From NCBI RefSeq assembly GCF_010233585.1, contig NZ_CP045997.1:2684069-2748068 (forward strand): a DNA stretch of 64,000 nucleotides, in the 5' to 3' direction. Of this stretch, positions 18,192 through 26,849 are shown piece by piece. The translations under genes were made by a program, and so were the position numbers. Every line of letters begins with the position of its first letter. The stretch's first letter is position 1. The notes under the pieces are model-generated. The model worked only from the letters and a program-made list of their open reading frames with translations, searched no databases and was not told the DNA's origin. This DNA is from Spirosoma endbachense (GTDB lineage Bacteria > Bacteroidota > Bacteroidia > Cytophagales > Spirosomataceae).

Positions 18192-19049
18192 CTACACAAA
18201 CAGCGATCGCACAGTCTTATTATTTTCGATATAACTTTCCAGCATCGGTTTTCCCGGCGGCACTGCACCTTCCAGTTGAAGCCAGCCCGAGTAACCAATG
18301 TCGTCCAGCGCTTGTCTGACTTTCATCAGGTCTACTTTACCTTTGCCGAGCAGAAAGCCATTTTCTTTCAAATGAAATTCGCAGATCTGGTCTTTTCCAA
18401 GATCCCGAATCTCTTTAAAAATATCGTAGCCCATCACCGACGAATTACAAACGTCGTAGTAGACTTTTACGGCCGGAGAATCCACAGCCTCCAGAATGGC
18501 CAGGTGCTCCGGAGCCGATAACCACGACTCAATACCCAGCACAATACCTGCTTTTTCGGCTTTTGGCGCAACGGCTTTCAATCGCTCAATAACAACTTTT
18601 GTGCCTTTCGAATCGTTTTTCAAGTCATTATTCGAGAAAAACGCCAGCAGAATATTTTTTACCCCTAACGATTTGGCAACATCAATGCTATCCTGCACCC
18701 AGGCTTCGGTTCGGGGATCTGACTTGTACGGAATTTCGTTGAGTAAACCAATGGCCAGACCACTGAAGTCTACTCCTGCCTGATGAGCGGCTTCCTTATG
18801 TGCTTGCAGGACATCGGGGCGACGAAGATGTTCATAATCAGCCTTTGTGTTTAAGCTAACCTGAACGCCATCAAGACCAATTTTTTTGGCCATCGCAAAT
18901 GAATTTGAATCACCCGCCGGACCAATCGACCAGTCGCAGGCACCAATTCTGAAACGGCTCTTTTGGGGAGCTTCCGTTGGCCAGGACGGGGAAGAAAGCC
19001 CCACTAAACCGGCACCCAACGAGTATCGGATGGCGTTGCGACGATTCAT
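18192..19049 (-). CDS. Exported sugar phosphate isomerase/epimerase-like TIM-barrel protein
   Basis: A 285-residue protein of the xylose-isomerase-like TIM barrel family (AP endonuclease 2 superfamily). The N-terminus MNRRNAIRYSLGAGL has twin arginines before a hydrophobic stretch, resembling a Tat signal. The barrel shows GLDGVQVSL, VLGIESWL, VKVYYDVCNS and CEFHLKENG, containing the metal-ligand Glu, Asp, His and Glu positions expected. It leads the cytochrome/dehydrogenase gene by 12 bp, suggesting a two-gene periplasmic carbohydrate-modifying unit. The substrate cannot be named. Confidence 0.85.
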   Translation of the reverse strand: MNRRNAIRYSLGAGLVGLSSPSWPTEAPQKSRFRIGACDWSIGPAGDSNSFAMAKKIGLDGVQVSLNTKADYEHLRRPDVLQAHKEAAHQAGVDFSGLAIGLLNEIPYKSDPRTEAWVQDSIDVAKSLGVKNILLAFFSNNDLKNDSKGTKVVIERLKAVAPKAEKAGIVLGIESWLSAPEHLAILEAVDSPAVKVYYDVCNSSVMGYDIFKEIRDLGKDQICEFHLKENGFLLGKGKVDLMKVRQALDDIGYSGWLQLEGAVPPGKPMLESYIENNKTVRSLFV

Positions 19050-19073
19050 AGTAGCTCAATAGTAAGGATTTTT

Positions 19074-19081
19074 CAAAGATA
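19074..19081 (-). promoter_or_regulatory. -7 promoter element for the isomerase/cytochrome operon
   Basis: On the minus strand this reads TATCTTTG, an exact TAnnTTTG match, 25 bp upstream of the ATG at 19049. The -33 element is not clear. Confidence 0.5.
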
Positions 19082-19213
19082 CGTTTATTAACTTATCCGG
19101 TAAAAATTATCCTATTTTAGTTTTTACTGTCATTTTTCTCAAATTCTGGAAAAATTTTTCTCTCATTCCAACTGTTTCATTGAGAGGGAGGTCATTAGGT
19201 TTGTCAACAGGAT

Positions 19214-19765
19214 ATGCAGGATGAATACGCATTAGTCGAAGGATGCCGACGACAGGACCGGATTGTGCAGCGACAGCTTTATGAGCGATTCGCGGGGAAG
19301 CTCTTTGTCGTTTGCAAACGGTATATCCGTGATCCCGACGAAGCAGAAGATGTTTTGCAGGATTCGTTTGTAAAGATTTACCGATACATTGATTCATTCC
19401 GATTCGAATGTCCGCTGGAAGCATGGTTGAAACGTATAGTTATTAATACTGCCCTCAAGCAACTAAGAAAGTTAAAGCCCTGGGAAAATACCGCTGATGT
19501 GCAGGACCTGGCTCCGGTACTTCCTCAGGCCGATGAAAGTTTGCCATCCCTGAATTACCAGTATTTGCTACAACTCATTCAGGAGCTGCCGCCCGGTTGC
19601 CGAACGGTGTTTAACTTATATGCTATTGAAGGCTATAACCACCCCGAAATTGCTGAAATGCTCGACATTGCTGAAGGAACGTCGAAATCGCAATATGCCC
19701 GCGCTCGGGGTCTCTTACAACAGAAACTACAATCAGATGGGCATCCTGCATTGGGTCGACCCTAG
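19214..19765 (+). CDS. ECF-type RNA polymerase sigma factor
   Basis: A 183-residue sigma-70 family protein of the extracytoplasmic-function class. Region 2 is at about residues 20-88 (DPDEAEDVLQDSFVKIYR, then FRFECPLEAWLKRIVIN) and region 4 at about 120-175, with the helix-turn-helix YNHPEIAEMLDIAEGTSKSQ. The stop TAG (19763-19765) overlaps a GTG that could start the next gene, and the products are very likely coupled. The next protein has a cytoplasmic tail and a membrane helix and could control this factor. Confidence 0.93.
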   Translation: MQDEYALVEGCRRQDRIVQRQLYERFAGKLFVVCKRYIRDPDEAEDVLQDSFVKIYRYIDSFRFECPLEAWLKRIVINTALKQLRKLKPWENTADVQDLAPVLPQADESLPSLNYQYLLQLIQELPPGCRTVFNLYAIEGYNHPEIAEMLDIAEGTSKSQYARARGLLQQKLQSDGHPALGRP

Positions 19766-19782
19766 TGACTAATACTAATGAG

Positions 19783-21387
19783 ATGGATGAATTAGATAAA
19801 AACATACCGGACGATTTTTGGCGAAAGGCTTTCGACGAAGCCTCCGAATCACCACCACCCCGTGTGTGGAACGCCATCGAACGTCGGTTAGATGAATCAG
19901 AAGACTCCCGGATTTTACCACTCTGGGGGGGGAGTTTACTTTCGTCAAAACCATTTACCTGGGGACTTGGTGTTGCGGCTGCGGTGGCTGTACTTTTAGT
20001 TGGCTGGTGGCTGACAGGTACCCAACCGGTGAACCAACCAATTGCCCGGACACAACGGTCTATTCAGCAGGAACAACCGCAAACGGCTCCTGATCACCTG
20101 GCCACTTCACCAGTAAATAAGCCGTCTACTCATCAACCAGCAAGAGCGCTTGCCGCTGTAGAAAAGCGCGCGAATAATCCAGAAAGTACAAGCAATCCGC
20201 TGGCAATTCAACAAAAAGCATCATCCATAACAAAACCCGCTGCTGATCAGCCCTTGGTTGCTCAGCATTTCAATCGACCGAATCGGTCATACAATCCAGC
20301 TCAGGAGCAACGGTTTAGTTCCAGAGCTATTACGAAGGGATCAGGCCGAATTAAGAGCGGTCTCATTCAACAACCGGGGCAGGAGGCTGCTTCTGTGGCT
20401 TTTACAACATCAGCTCCGGCAAGTGTCATGAGTATCAGCGAGGCTGATCAGGCGCAGCGACTGATAATCGAAAAACTCGCCCTGCGACCCATGAAGCTGC
20501 GGTCATTATCGGGAATTCAACGGATCGTGTGGTTCCGGCCAGCCGAACTGCCATTAGAGCCAGAAGAAACCAAGTCAAAGCGTGAATCCCGGGAAGTGTG
20601 GGCTTCGGTTAGTATGATGCCGGGATCATTCAATCCTTCTGTTTCGCTTCGTTCGACGCAAACAGCCGCATTTTCAAATGCCTCCAAAAGCAGTCAGCCT
20701 ACAATTAACAACCGGGCTAATTTCTCGGTAGCCTATCAGGCAGGCGCCGGTGTTCAACTATCTGACCATTGGTCGCTAGAGTCGGGCATTGGTTATCTAT
20801 CCGGTCATTCAACCGTTGAAAGTCCAAGTCAATCTGGCGGAGGATCGACTATAAGTTTAGTAACAACTGCCACCGATCGGGCTTCGTCAGCAGGTAATTT
20901 GTATGCAAACGCTGTGCGAAATAGCGTAAGTATTGGAATGCTTAGCAGTGCATCGGTTAGTAATGTACCCAAAGCCAATTACGACAACCTGGCGGCTGCT
21001 AACGGTTTTCAGAATTATAGCAACCCATACCAGCAAGAGTTGGCGAACAATTTTGAATTTGTTCAGCTACCGATCCAGTTGGGTTATCAGTTACGCCCAC
21101 ACAAACGCCTGAGCATGGCACTACTGGGCGGTTTGTTAACCAATATTTTTGTGCGCAACACGATTGGCGATGATCTTGTTATAACCGGGAAAGATGGCGT
21201 TTATCGACCAGTATCCTGGGCTGCATCCATGGGAGCCCGGTTCCGATACCGGCCATCAGGTCGCTGGTCGGCATCGCTGGCCGGTATGTATCAGCCCACG
21301 TTAGGAGAAAGTACCCGACCACAGTCACAGGTGCAGAGCTCTCCAACTTCGGCAGGAATGAGTTTTGGGCTTAATTATCATTTTTAA
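19783..21387 (+). CDS. Membrane protein with cytoplasmic tail, one TM helix and C-terminal outer-membrane beta-barrel
   Basis: A 534-residue protein from ATG 19783; GTG 19765 would add six residues and overlap the sigma stop. Parts: an acidic N-terminal tail (FWRKAFDEASESPPPRVWNA) of the type seen in Bacteroidota sigma-linked proteins; one membrane helix at about 62-80 (GVAAAVAVLLVGWWL); a Gln/Pro/Ser-rich linker of about 170 residues; and a C-terminal region of alternating strands ending NYHF, typical of an outer-membrane beta-barrel (AYQAGAGVQLSDHWSLESGI, VQLPIQLGYQLRPHKRLSM). Likely partner of the adjacent sigma factor, perhaps as regulator, but this is inferred from position only. Confidence 0.75.
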   Translation: MDELDKNIPDDFWRKAFDEASESPPPRVWNAIERRLDESEDSRILPLWGGSLLSSKPFTWGLGVAAAVAVLLVGWWLTGTQPVNQPIARTQRSIQQEQPQTAPDHLATSPVNKPSTHQPARALAAVEKRANNPESTSNPLAIQQKASSITKPAADQPLVAQHFNRPNRSYNPAQEQRFSSRAITKGSGRIKSGLIQQPGQEAASVAFTTSAPASVMSISEADQAQRLIIEKLALRPMKLRSLSGIQRIVWFRPAELPLEPEETKSKRESREVWASVSMMPGSFNPSVSLRSTQTAAFSNASKSSQPTINNRANFSVAYQAGAGVQLSDHWSLESGIGYLSGHSTVESPSQSGGGSTISLVTTATDRASSAGNLYANAVRNSVSIGMLSSASVSNVPKANYDNLAAANGFQNYSNPYQQELANNFEFVQLPIQLGYQLRPHKRLSMALLGGLLTNIFVRNTIGDDLVITGKDGVYRPVSWAASMGARFRYRPSGRWSASLAGMYQPTLGESTRPQSQVQSSPTSAGMSFGLNYHF

Positions 21388-21398
21388 AGCATACGACT

Positions 21399-21869
21399 AT
21401 GAAACTTCGCATCATCAATATAGTGCTCTTTGCGGTACTCGGCGGTTGTACGAGCATTTCTCCGCAAACGGAGCAGGTAGCCGATGACTTGACGATTCAC
21501 ACCGGAACGTCATTCGGGATGTGTGTGGGCTATTGCGTATCTGATTATGATTTCAGTGGCACATCAGTCACACTAACGCGCAAAGAATCGAGCAGGGTGC
21601 CAAAAAACCCAGCCAAAACCTGTCAGACTACAATTAGTCAGGCTGACTGGAATGCGCTGAAAGCGCTGGCAAATGTGGATAACTTCAATAAACAGCCCGA
21701 ACGAATTGGTTGCCCCGACTGCGCTGATGGGGGAGCCGAGTACATAGAGCTTCAGGTTGGCGATCAGAAACACCGGGTTACGTTTGAGTATAACAGTACC
21801 ATTCCGGGTTTTGAACCGCTTGTTGAGGCTTTAAGAGCCCAGCGAAATGCATTTAAAGAGTGTAACTAA
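21399..21869 (+). CDS. Small Cys-rich lipoprotein
   Basis: A 156-residue protein with a lipoprotein signal: MKLRIINIVLFAVLGGC, lipobox Cys17. The mature part has a FGMCVGYCVSDYDF segment and later GCPDCADGG, two cysteine pairs that may form disulfides in the periplasm. I recognise the general type, common in Bacteroidota, but no function. It follows the beta-barrel gene by 11 bp and may be in the same operon. Confidence 0.8.
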   Translation: MKLRIINIVLFAVLGGCTSISPQTEQVADDLTIHTGTSFGMCVGYCVSDYDFSGTSVTLTRKESSRVPKNPAKTCQTTISQADWNALKALANVDNFNKQPERIGCPDCADGGAEYIELQVGDQKHRVTFEYNSTIPGFEPLVEALRAQRNAFKECN

Positions 21870-21940
21870 TAATCCATGGCGGATTTTGCCTTACAACTGG
21901 CCACTGTAGGGCAAAAACGCATCCCTTAAACCAATCATTT

Positions 21941-23182
21941 ATGAAAACGACCCTTTTTTCAAGTTTGGCTGCTGTTATAACTGGTGTTTTAGTAACGGCC
22001 GTTGGTTGCACGAACAGCGTTGTTTCTCCTTCGCCTGATGCACCAACCGGCGATCTGCGCGTATCAGCTCCTTTCGCAAATCAGACTACTCAGTTTGCTT
22101 TCGATCTGGCGAAACGGGTAAATGCCCAGGAAGGACAGGCTAAAAACGTTTTTATCTCTCCACTAAGCCTTCATATCGCACTCGGCATGATTTTGAACGG
22201 TGCGAATGGACAGACAGCTCAGGAGATTCAGAAAACCTTGAAACTGGATGCGCAGACATTGGCAGAAGCCAATAAAACGTATCAGAATTTAATGGAAAAT
22301 CTGCCCATTGTCGATCCGAAAGTAACCGTTTCACTAGCCAATTCGGTCTGGTATAGAAATACGTTTCAGGTAGCAACGTCTTTTCAGGATGTATTGAAAC
22401 AGGAATTTAAGGCTGAGGTTTCGGCGCAGAATTTTGATGATCCGAGCACAGTTGGTAAAATCAATGCCTGGGCCAGCGAGAAAACGAATGGTCGAATTCC
22501 TAAAGTAATCGACCAGATTCAGCCTGATAATGTCATGTTTCTGCTGAATGCACTTTATTTTAAGGGTGACTGGAAAACCCAGTTTAAGCCCGAACAGACC
22601 ATCGACGCGCCTTTCAAGCTGGCCTCGGGTGGTGAAACAACAGTACGCATGATGCGGCTCAACAGCACAATACGCCAGGCTTTTCGACAATCGTATTCGG
22701 CGTTCGAGCTGCCCTATGGTGATGATAAATACGCCATGACGGTTCTGTTACCGGCCGAATCCAGTACTGCTGATAATCTGTTGCAAAATTTCAGTGGCTC
22801 GGATTGGACTCAACTCCAGAAGGATATGGCGGCAGGCGTGCTGGATTTTGGCCTACCAAAGTTTACGTTGACCTATGAAGTCAAATTAAACAGTGTACTG
22901 AGTGGTATGGGAATGCCTACGGCCTTCACCGATCATGCTGATTTTACAAAAATGAACGCAAACGGTGGCTTAACGCTCAGCTTTGTGAAGCAGAACACGT
23001 TTGTTGCTGTTGATGAGAAAGGTACGGAAGCGGCTGCTGTTACAACGGGAGGCATTTCTACAACGTCAATGCCAATTCCTAAGCTCTGTGATCGACCATT
23101 TGTGTTTGTTATTCATGAAAAAACCTCAGGAACTGTGTTATTTGTTGGGAAAATTGCAGATCCAACAAAAACGAATTCATGA
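21941..23182 (+). CDS. Serpin family serine protease inhibitor, lipoprotein
   Basis: A 413-residue serpin with a lipoprotein signal (TAVGC, Cys23). Family signatures: FISPLSLHIALGMILNGANG, NALYFKGDWKTQF, the hinge EKGTEAAAVT (Glu359 onward) and CDRPFVFVIHEKTSGTVLFVG. The hinge has the small residues needed for loop insertion, so it should be inhibitory. Counting from the hinge as in antitrypsin, the scissile bond would be Thr375-Ser376. Serpins trap serine or cysteine proteases as a covalent complex; here the site of action would be the periplasm or cell surface. The stop overlaps the next ATG by 4 bp. Confidence 0.93.
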   Translation: MKTTLFSSLAAVITGVLVTAVGCTNSVVSPSPDAPTGDLRVSAPFANQTTQFAFDLAKRVNAQEGQAKNVFISPLSLHIALGMILNGANGQTAQEIQKTLKLDAQTLAEANKTYQNLMENLPIVDPKVTVSLANSVWYRNTFQVATSFQDVLKQEFKAEVSAQNFDDPSTVGKINAWASEKTNGRIPKVIDQIQPDNVMFLLNALYFKGDWKTQFKPEQTIDAPFKLASGGETTVRMMRLNSTIRQAFRQSYSAFELPYGDDKYAMTVLLPAESSTADNLLQNFSGSDWTQLQKDMAAGVLDFGLPKFTLTYEVKLNSVLSGMGMPTAFTDHADFTKMNANGGLTLSFVKQNTFVAVDEKGTEAAAVTTGGISTTSMPIPKLCDRPFVFVIHEKTSGTVLFVGKIADPTKTNS

Positions 23183-23628
23183 AAAACGGCTTAATCATCT
23201 CCCTGCTCATTCTTGTCATGACCATTGGATGTGGCAAACGGGAGACTGAAGTTGCTCCATTATTGGCAAATTTGGTTGGCACCTGGAAGCTGATCGAACC
23301 TGATTCTTCCTACGCCATCACGTTGCAGTTTGCTTATGATACGAGAAACCCGCCCATTGATATAACACCTTATTTAGCAAGCGGAAAATCATCGGTCAAT
23401 GAGTATTCAGCACGGATGTTTGCCACTATTGACGGCACAATGCAGATCAATGAAGTAGTAAGTACGGAAAAGGCTGGTCCGCCCGCAGCGATGCAGTTCG
23501 AGCAGGACTACTACGCTAAGCTGAAGACTGTAGCCCGTTTCGAGTCACCAACCGAAACCCAGCTCCGTCTTTACCACGGTGGGCCGAAAGCGGGTGTTTT
23601 AGTCTACAAAAAAGTCCTGACCCCATGA
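23179..23628 (+). CDS. Small lipoprotein, lipocalin-like
   Basis: A 149-residue protein with lipoprotein signal (MTIGC, Cys18). The mature part begins LLANLVGTWKLIEPDSSYAITLQF, an opening typical of lipocalin-like domain proteins of Bacteroidota. It overlaps the serpin stop and the next gene start by 4 bp each, so the three are translated together. No function can be assigned. Confidence 0.75.
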   Translation: MKNGLIISLLILVMTIGCGKRETEVAPLLANLVGTWKLIEPDSSYAITLQFAYDTRNPPIDITPYLASGKSSVNEYSARMFATIDGTMQINEVVSTEKAGPPAAMQFEQDYYAKLKTVARFESPTETQLRLYHGGPKAGVLVYKKVLTP

Positions 23629-24044
23629 ATCGCTTACGAATTGCCTTTTCTTCGCTCGTTCTTATAGCACTGATATTCAGTTGTTCGGAGCAACCTGTCT
23701 GTGGATGCGTGTTTCCAGAATCGCCATTAAAAGGTGATTGGAACCTTACAAAAATAACGTATGGGCTGACCCAGAAAACAGTCACACCAGCCGAAGCAGG
23801 TTATACCGAGACGATTTCGTTTGTTAATGGTAGCTTTAAGCAAAGTAGAAATGGGATTCCTGTTCAAACCAGCGCTTACACCTATGCATTTCCGAATGGT
23901 GGCATTAGTGACGGCTTAATTTATTATCAGACCGATACGACGCAGCAATCGTTTCGGCTATCGGAAAACAAATTATTTCTGTCAGAACGCAGCCCAAGGG
24001 GTGTTGCCATTGCTGATGGAGCAACGTATGAATACAGTCGATAA
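23625..24044 (+). CDS. Small lipoprotein, lipocalin-like
   Basis: A 139-residue lipoprotein (lipobox LIFSC, Cys20) opening after the signal with CGCVFPESPLKGDWNLTKI, again a lipocalin-like start. It resembles the preceding gene in length and layout and may be a distant duplicate. Last gene of the serpin transcript before the terminator at 24139. Confidence 0.72.
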   Translation: MNRLRIAFSSLVLIALIFSCSEQPVCGCVFPESPLKGDWNLTKITYGLTQKTVTPAEAGYTETISFVNGSFKQSRNGIPVQTSAYTYAFPNGGISDGLIYYQTDTTQQSFRLSENKLFLSERSPRGVAIADGATYEYSR

Positions 24045-24138
24045 TCGGTAGCCAGTAGCCGATAGTATCCATGATTTATAGCAATTTCTAACTGGCAAAT
24101 CTTGACTAAGTATTGCTAACTTTTTGTGTAAGATCAAT

Positions 24139-24177
24139 ATTACCCGGCCGTAATCAGGACAGCCGGGTAATTTTATT
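24139..24177 (+). terminator. Intrinsic terminator after the serpin operon
   Basis: Arms ATTACCCGGC (24139-24148) and GCCGGGTAAT (24162-24171), perfect over 10 bp, followed by a T-rich tail. Confidence 0.75.
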
Positions 24178-24244
24178 TGTAGACCGCGCCAACGCTTTCA
24201 ATACGTTGAGGGTCTTGCAATTAAAACCTCAACTCCTTAAGCCT

Positions 24245-25519
24245 ATGAAAGCGAATCGTTTACTTTTCCTGTTCGTACTATCTATTTTTGCGTTAACAGG
24301 TTGCACGGACAAATGCGAAGAAACCCGCACATTTAAACGCTTTATACCCGTTACGCTTACCCTGCGCCAGGTTCGCGAGGGTGTCCGTGTCGAAGGCGCC
24401 CGAACGTTACAGAACCCCGGCAAGATTTATACCAAAGACGGCTATCTGTTCATCAACGAGATCAAAGAAGGAATTCATCTCATTGATAACAGAAATCCTG
24501 CATCGCCACAGCCGGTAGCATTTTTGCGCATTCCGGGGAATGGCGATATGGCTGTCCGAAACAATATCCTCTACGCCGATAGCTACATGGATCTGGTAGC
24601 CTTTGATATCAGCGATCCAACCCACCCCCAGGAGGTGAGTCGTGTAGAGTCTATTTTCTCCAGCGGCCAGTTTGAGGGTGGTTCGTGGAGTGTCAATCCA
24701 CAAACCGTTATGTTAAGCGACCAACGGGTCGAATACGTAACAGAAACCGTTAAAACCGATTGCGATGCCGTAGGGCAGTGGGCGAACAACTGTCCAAACT
24801 GTTTTGTCTTTGATGCGCTCAATAGTTCATCAAAAAGCCCATCGGCGCCAAATACCAATGGGACAGCCGGATCAATGGCCCGATTTGCCCTCTACGACAA
24901 TTTTCTGTATACGGTAAGTCAGTCAGATATGCAACTGTTCAACATTCAGAATGCGGCTAAACCAACACCTCGTAGTCGCATTTCTATGGGCTGGGGCATA
25001 GAAACTATTTTCCCCTACAAGGATAAATTGTTTATCGGCTCACAGACAGGCATGCATATTTATGACAATGCGAACCCGGCCAATCCCGTCCATTTATCTA
25101 CGTTTCAGCACGCCAGGGTATGCGACCCGGTTGTGGTTCATGATAACATTGCCTACGTGACCCTCCGCGATGGGACGCAATGTGGCGGTTTTACCAATCA
25201 ATTAGACGTTGTCGATATAACCAGTCTGACGAATCCACGGTTGCTTAAAAGTTATCCGATGCAGAATCCACACGGCATAGGCATTGATTTTCCCAATCTT
25301 TTTATCTGCGAAGGTGTGCACGGCTTAAAAACGTTCGATGCGCAATCGGCTCTGGATATCAAACAACGGGAGCATCTGACCGGCATGAATGCCTACGATG
25401 TGATTCCGCTTGACAAAACACTGCTCATGATCGGTCGCGACGGACTCTACCAGTTCGATTATACGAATCCGGCCCAGTTGCGGCAGATCAGCAAAATTGC
25501 GGTAAGCCGGCCTTACTAA
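24245..25519 (+). CDS. LVIVD-repeat surface lipoprotein
   Basis: 424 residues from ATG 24245 (MKANRLLFLF); the reading frame is open further upstream but lacks a signal there. The lipobox is LTGC (Cys20). The body carries repeated units such as GIHLIDNRNPASPQPVAFL, LVAFDISDPTHPQEVSRV and LDVVDITSLTNPRLLKSY, the LVIVD motif that forms beta-propeller-like repeats on the cell surface. Ligand unknown. A beta-barrel gene follows after 16 bp. Confidence 0.88.
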   Translation: MKANRLLFLFVLSIFALTGCTDKCEETRTFKRFIPVTLTLRQVREGVRVEGARTLQNPGKIYTKDGYLFINEIKEGIHLIDNRNPASPQPVAFLRIPGNGDMAVRNNILYADSYMDLVAFDISDPTHPQEVSRVESIFSSGQFEGGSWSVNPQTVMLSDQRVEYVTETVKTDCDAVGQWANNCPNCFVFDALNSSSKSPSAPNTNGTAGSMARFALYDNFLYTVSQSDMQLFNIQNAAKPTPRSRISMGWGIETIFPYKDKLFIGSQTGMHIYDNANPANPVHLSTFQHARVCDPVVVHDNIAYVTLRDGTQCGGFTNQLDVVDITSLTNPRLLKSYPMQNPHGIGIDFPNLFICEGVHGLKTFDAQSALDIKQREHLTGMNAYDVIPLDKTLLMIGRDGLYQFDYTNPAQLRQISKIAVSRPY

Positions 25520-25535
25520 ATCGCCTTTTGCTACC

Positions 25536-26114
25536 ATGAAAAAGATACTACTCATGCTGTTGGGGTTAGTGCCTACACTAGTCGCTGGGCAACCCGAGCG
25601 ATTCAAGCCCGTTTTTACGAACATGACGGAGTTTGGCGCTTCTTTTGGGCAGGTTCGATATGGCATACAAGCCGCTGAATCAGTAGCGAAGCGGGTTAAT
25701 CTCACTGCTCAGTCATTTAACGGTGTTCAGTTACGGCCACGCTTAGCAATTGGCAGTACGATCGGGGTTGACTGGTATAATTCAGCATTGATCATGCCCG
25801 TGTGCGCCGGTGTCCGATATGACCTTGCCCGGCCGGGACAGAAAAATCTGCGGGTGTTCTCAAGCCTCGATACAGGTTGGGGGTTTACCTGGTTGAATGA
25901 AGACCCTACCGGCTATAAAACAACGGGTGGCTGGGTGATTTCGCCGGGTATTGGCTTCCGGGTTGGAAAGCCAACCAGCGCCAATTTCATTATGTCACTA
26001 AGCTATAAACGTCAGGAAGCAGAGGCAGATAAACCACTATTCTGGAATGAACTCGCCAAACATGAAACGCGGGTCTATAATCGAATGACCGTTCGATTAG
26101 GAATTAGCTTTTAA
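25536..26114 (+). CDS. Small outer-membrane beta-barrel protein
   Basis: A 192-residue protein with signal peptide MKKILLMLLGLVPTLVAGQ and alternating strands (VCAGVRYDLARPGQKNLRVF, WVISPGIGFRVGKP, NRMTVRLGISF) ending in Phe, the C-terminal signature recognised by BamA. Probably an 8-strand barrel. It lies 16 bp downstream of the LVIVD lipoprotein and may be its partner in the outer membrane. Function unknown. Confidence 0.75.
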   Translation: MKKILLMLLGLVPTLVAGQPERFKPVFTNMTEFGASFGQVRYGIQAAESVAKRVNLTAQSFNGVQLRPRLAIGSTIGVDWYNSALIMPVCAGVRYDLARPGQKNLRVFSSLDTGWGFTWLNEDPTGYKTTGGWVISPGIGFRVGKPTSANFIMSLSYKRQEAEADKPLFWNELAKHETRVYNRMTVRLGISF

Positions 26115-26387
26115 GGATGACCAAATGACTATTTTGCGTCTCACTATATACCGTTAACACAGGTGTCTTAACAATTCGTGGATCTGCTGTGTTATAGGTT
26201 CCGGTCTCTGACTTCAATTGCGCTGATTTATAGGGGCTATTAGTGGAACAGGATCTATTTTTCCAGAGCAATTCTGCTTCAGGAAAATATTTTCAAGTGG
26301 TTACAACGGTTCAATATGTTTTATTGTCTTAAACCTTGACGGGTGTTCGCAATCAAACGATAAGCTAACGAACTAAAGAGAAGAACT

Positions 26388-26774
26388 ATGGAGTCTGTAT
26401 ACTGGCATTCTCATCAGCAGGAAAATTGGGACGTTCTTCCCACTGAACCTAACCAACAGGCAACAGGCGGCTTATCACGTGGCTTTGGTGGGCAGTTTCC
26501 AGATTCTAGGGCCAGTGAGGCAGTGGTGTTAGAACCGACGGTGTTTACAAGTGAAATTCAACTTTTGAGTGCTATAAAAAACGTTATGAGAAAAATGGCC
26601 ATGATTGTAGTTGGGATAACGCTCTTTGTAGCAGGTTATCGCCACACTCACCGACAGACCGCATATGTTACCGCACAAGCCGCCTTATCGAATTCTGGTT
26701 ATGCTACGACACCCAAAGTTGTTCCAGATAACATCAAACAGACTGTTGCCTTTCGATTAGTGCAACCTCTTTAG
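26388..26774 (+). CDS. Hypothetical small membrane protein
   Basis: A 128-residue protein with no recognised family. The N-terminal 60 residues are polar (many Gln, Ser, Pro), followed by one membrane helix at about residues 69-83 (MAMIVVGITLFVAGY) and a polar C-terminus. It stands alone after a 273-bp gap, has an ATG start, and is followed directly by a strong terminator, which supports a real transcript. Confidence 0.55.
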   Translation: MESVYWHSHQQENWDVLPTEPNQQATGGLSRGFGGQFPDSRASEAVVLEPTVFTSEIQLLSAIKNVMRKMAMIVVGITLFVAGYRHTHRQTAYVTAQAALSNSGYATTPKVVPDNIKQTVAFRLVQPL

Positions 26775-26784
26775 GTAATAACCA

Positions 26785-26830
26785 ATACTAAAAAAGCCTC
26801 TCAGAATATTCTGAGAGGCTTTTTTAGTAT
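26785..26830. terminator. Bidirectional intrinsic terminator, perfect palindrome
   Basis: A 46-bp perfect palindrome, with arms containing AAAAAAGCCTCTCAGAAT, between the small membrane protein and the convergent typA gene. Confidence 0.88.
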
Positions 26831-26849
26831 CAGGTTAGTTCAGCGCAGG

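Noticed and set aside
19107..19424. Minus-strand open frame across the sigma factor start
   Set aside because: Overlaps the conserved sigma region 2 coding sequence and has no recognisable features.
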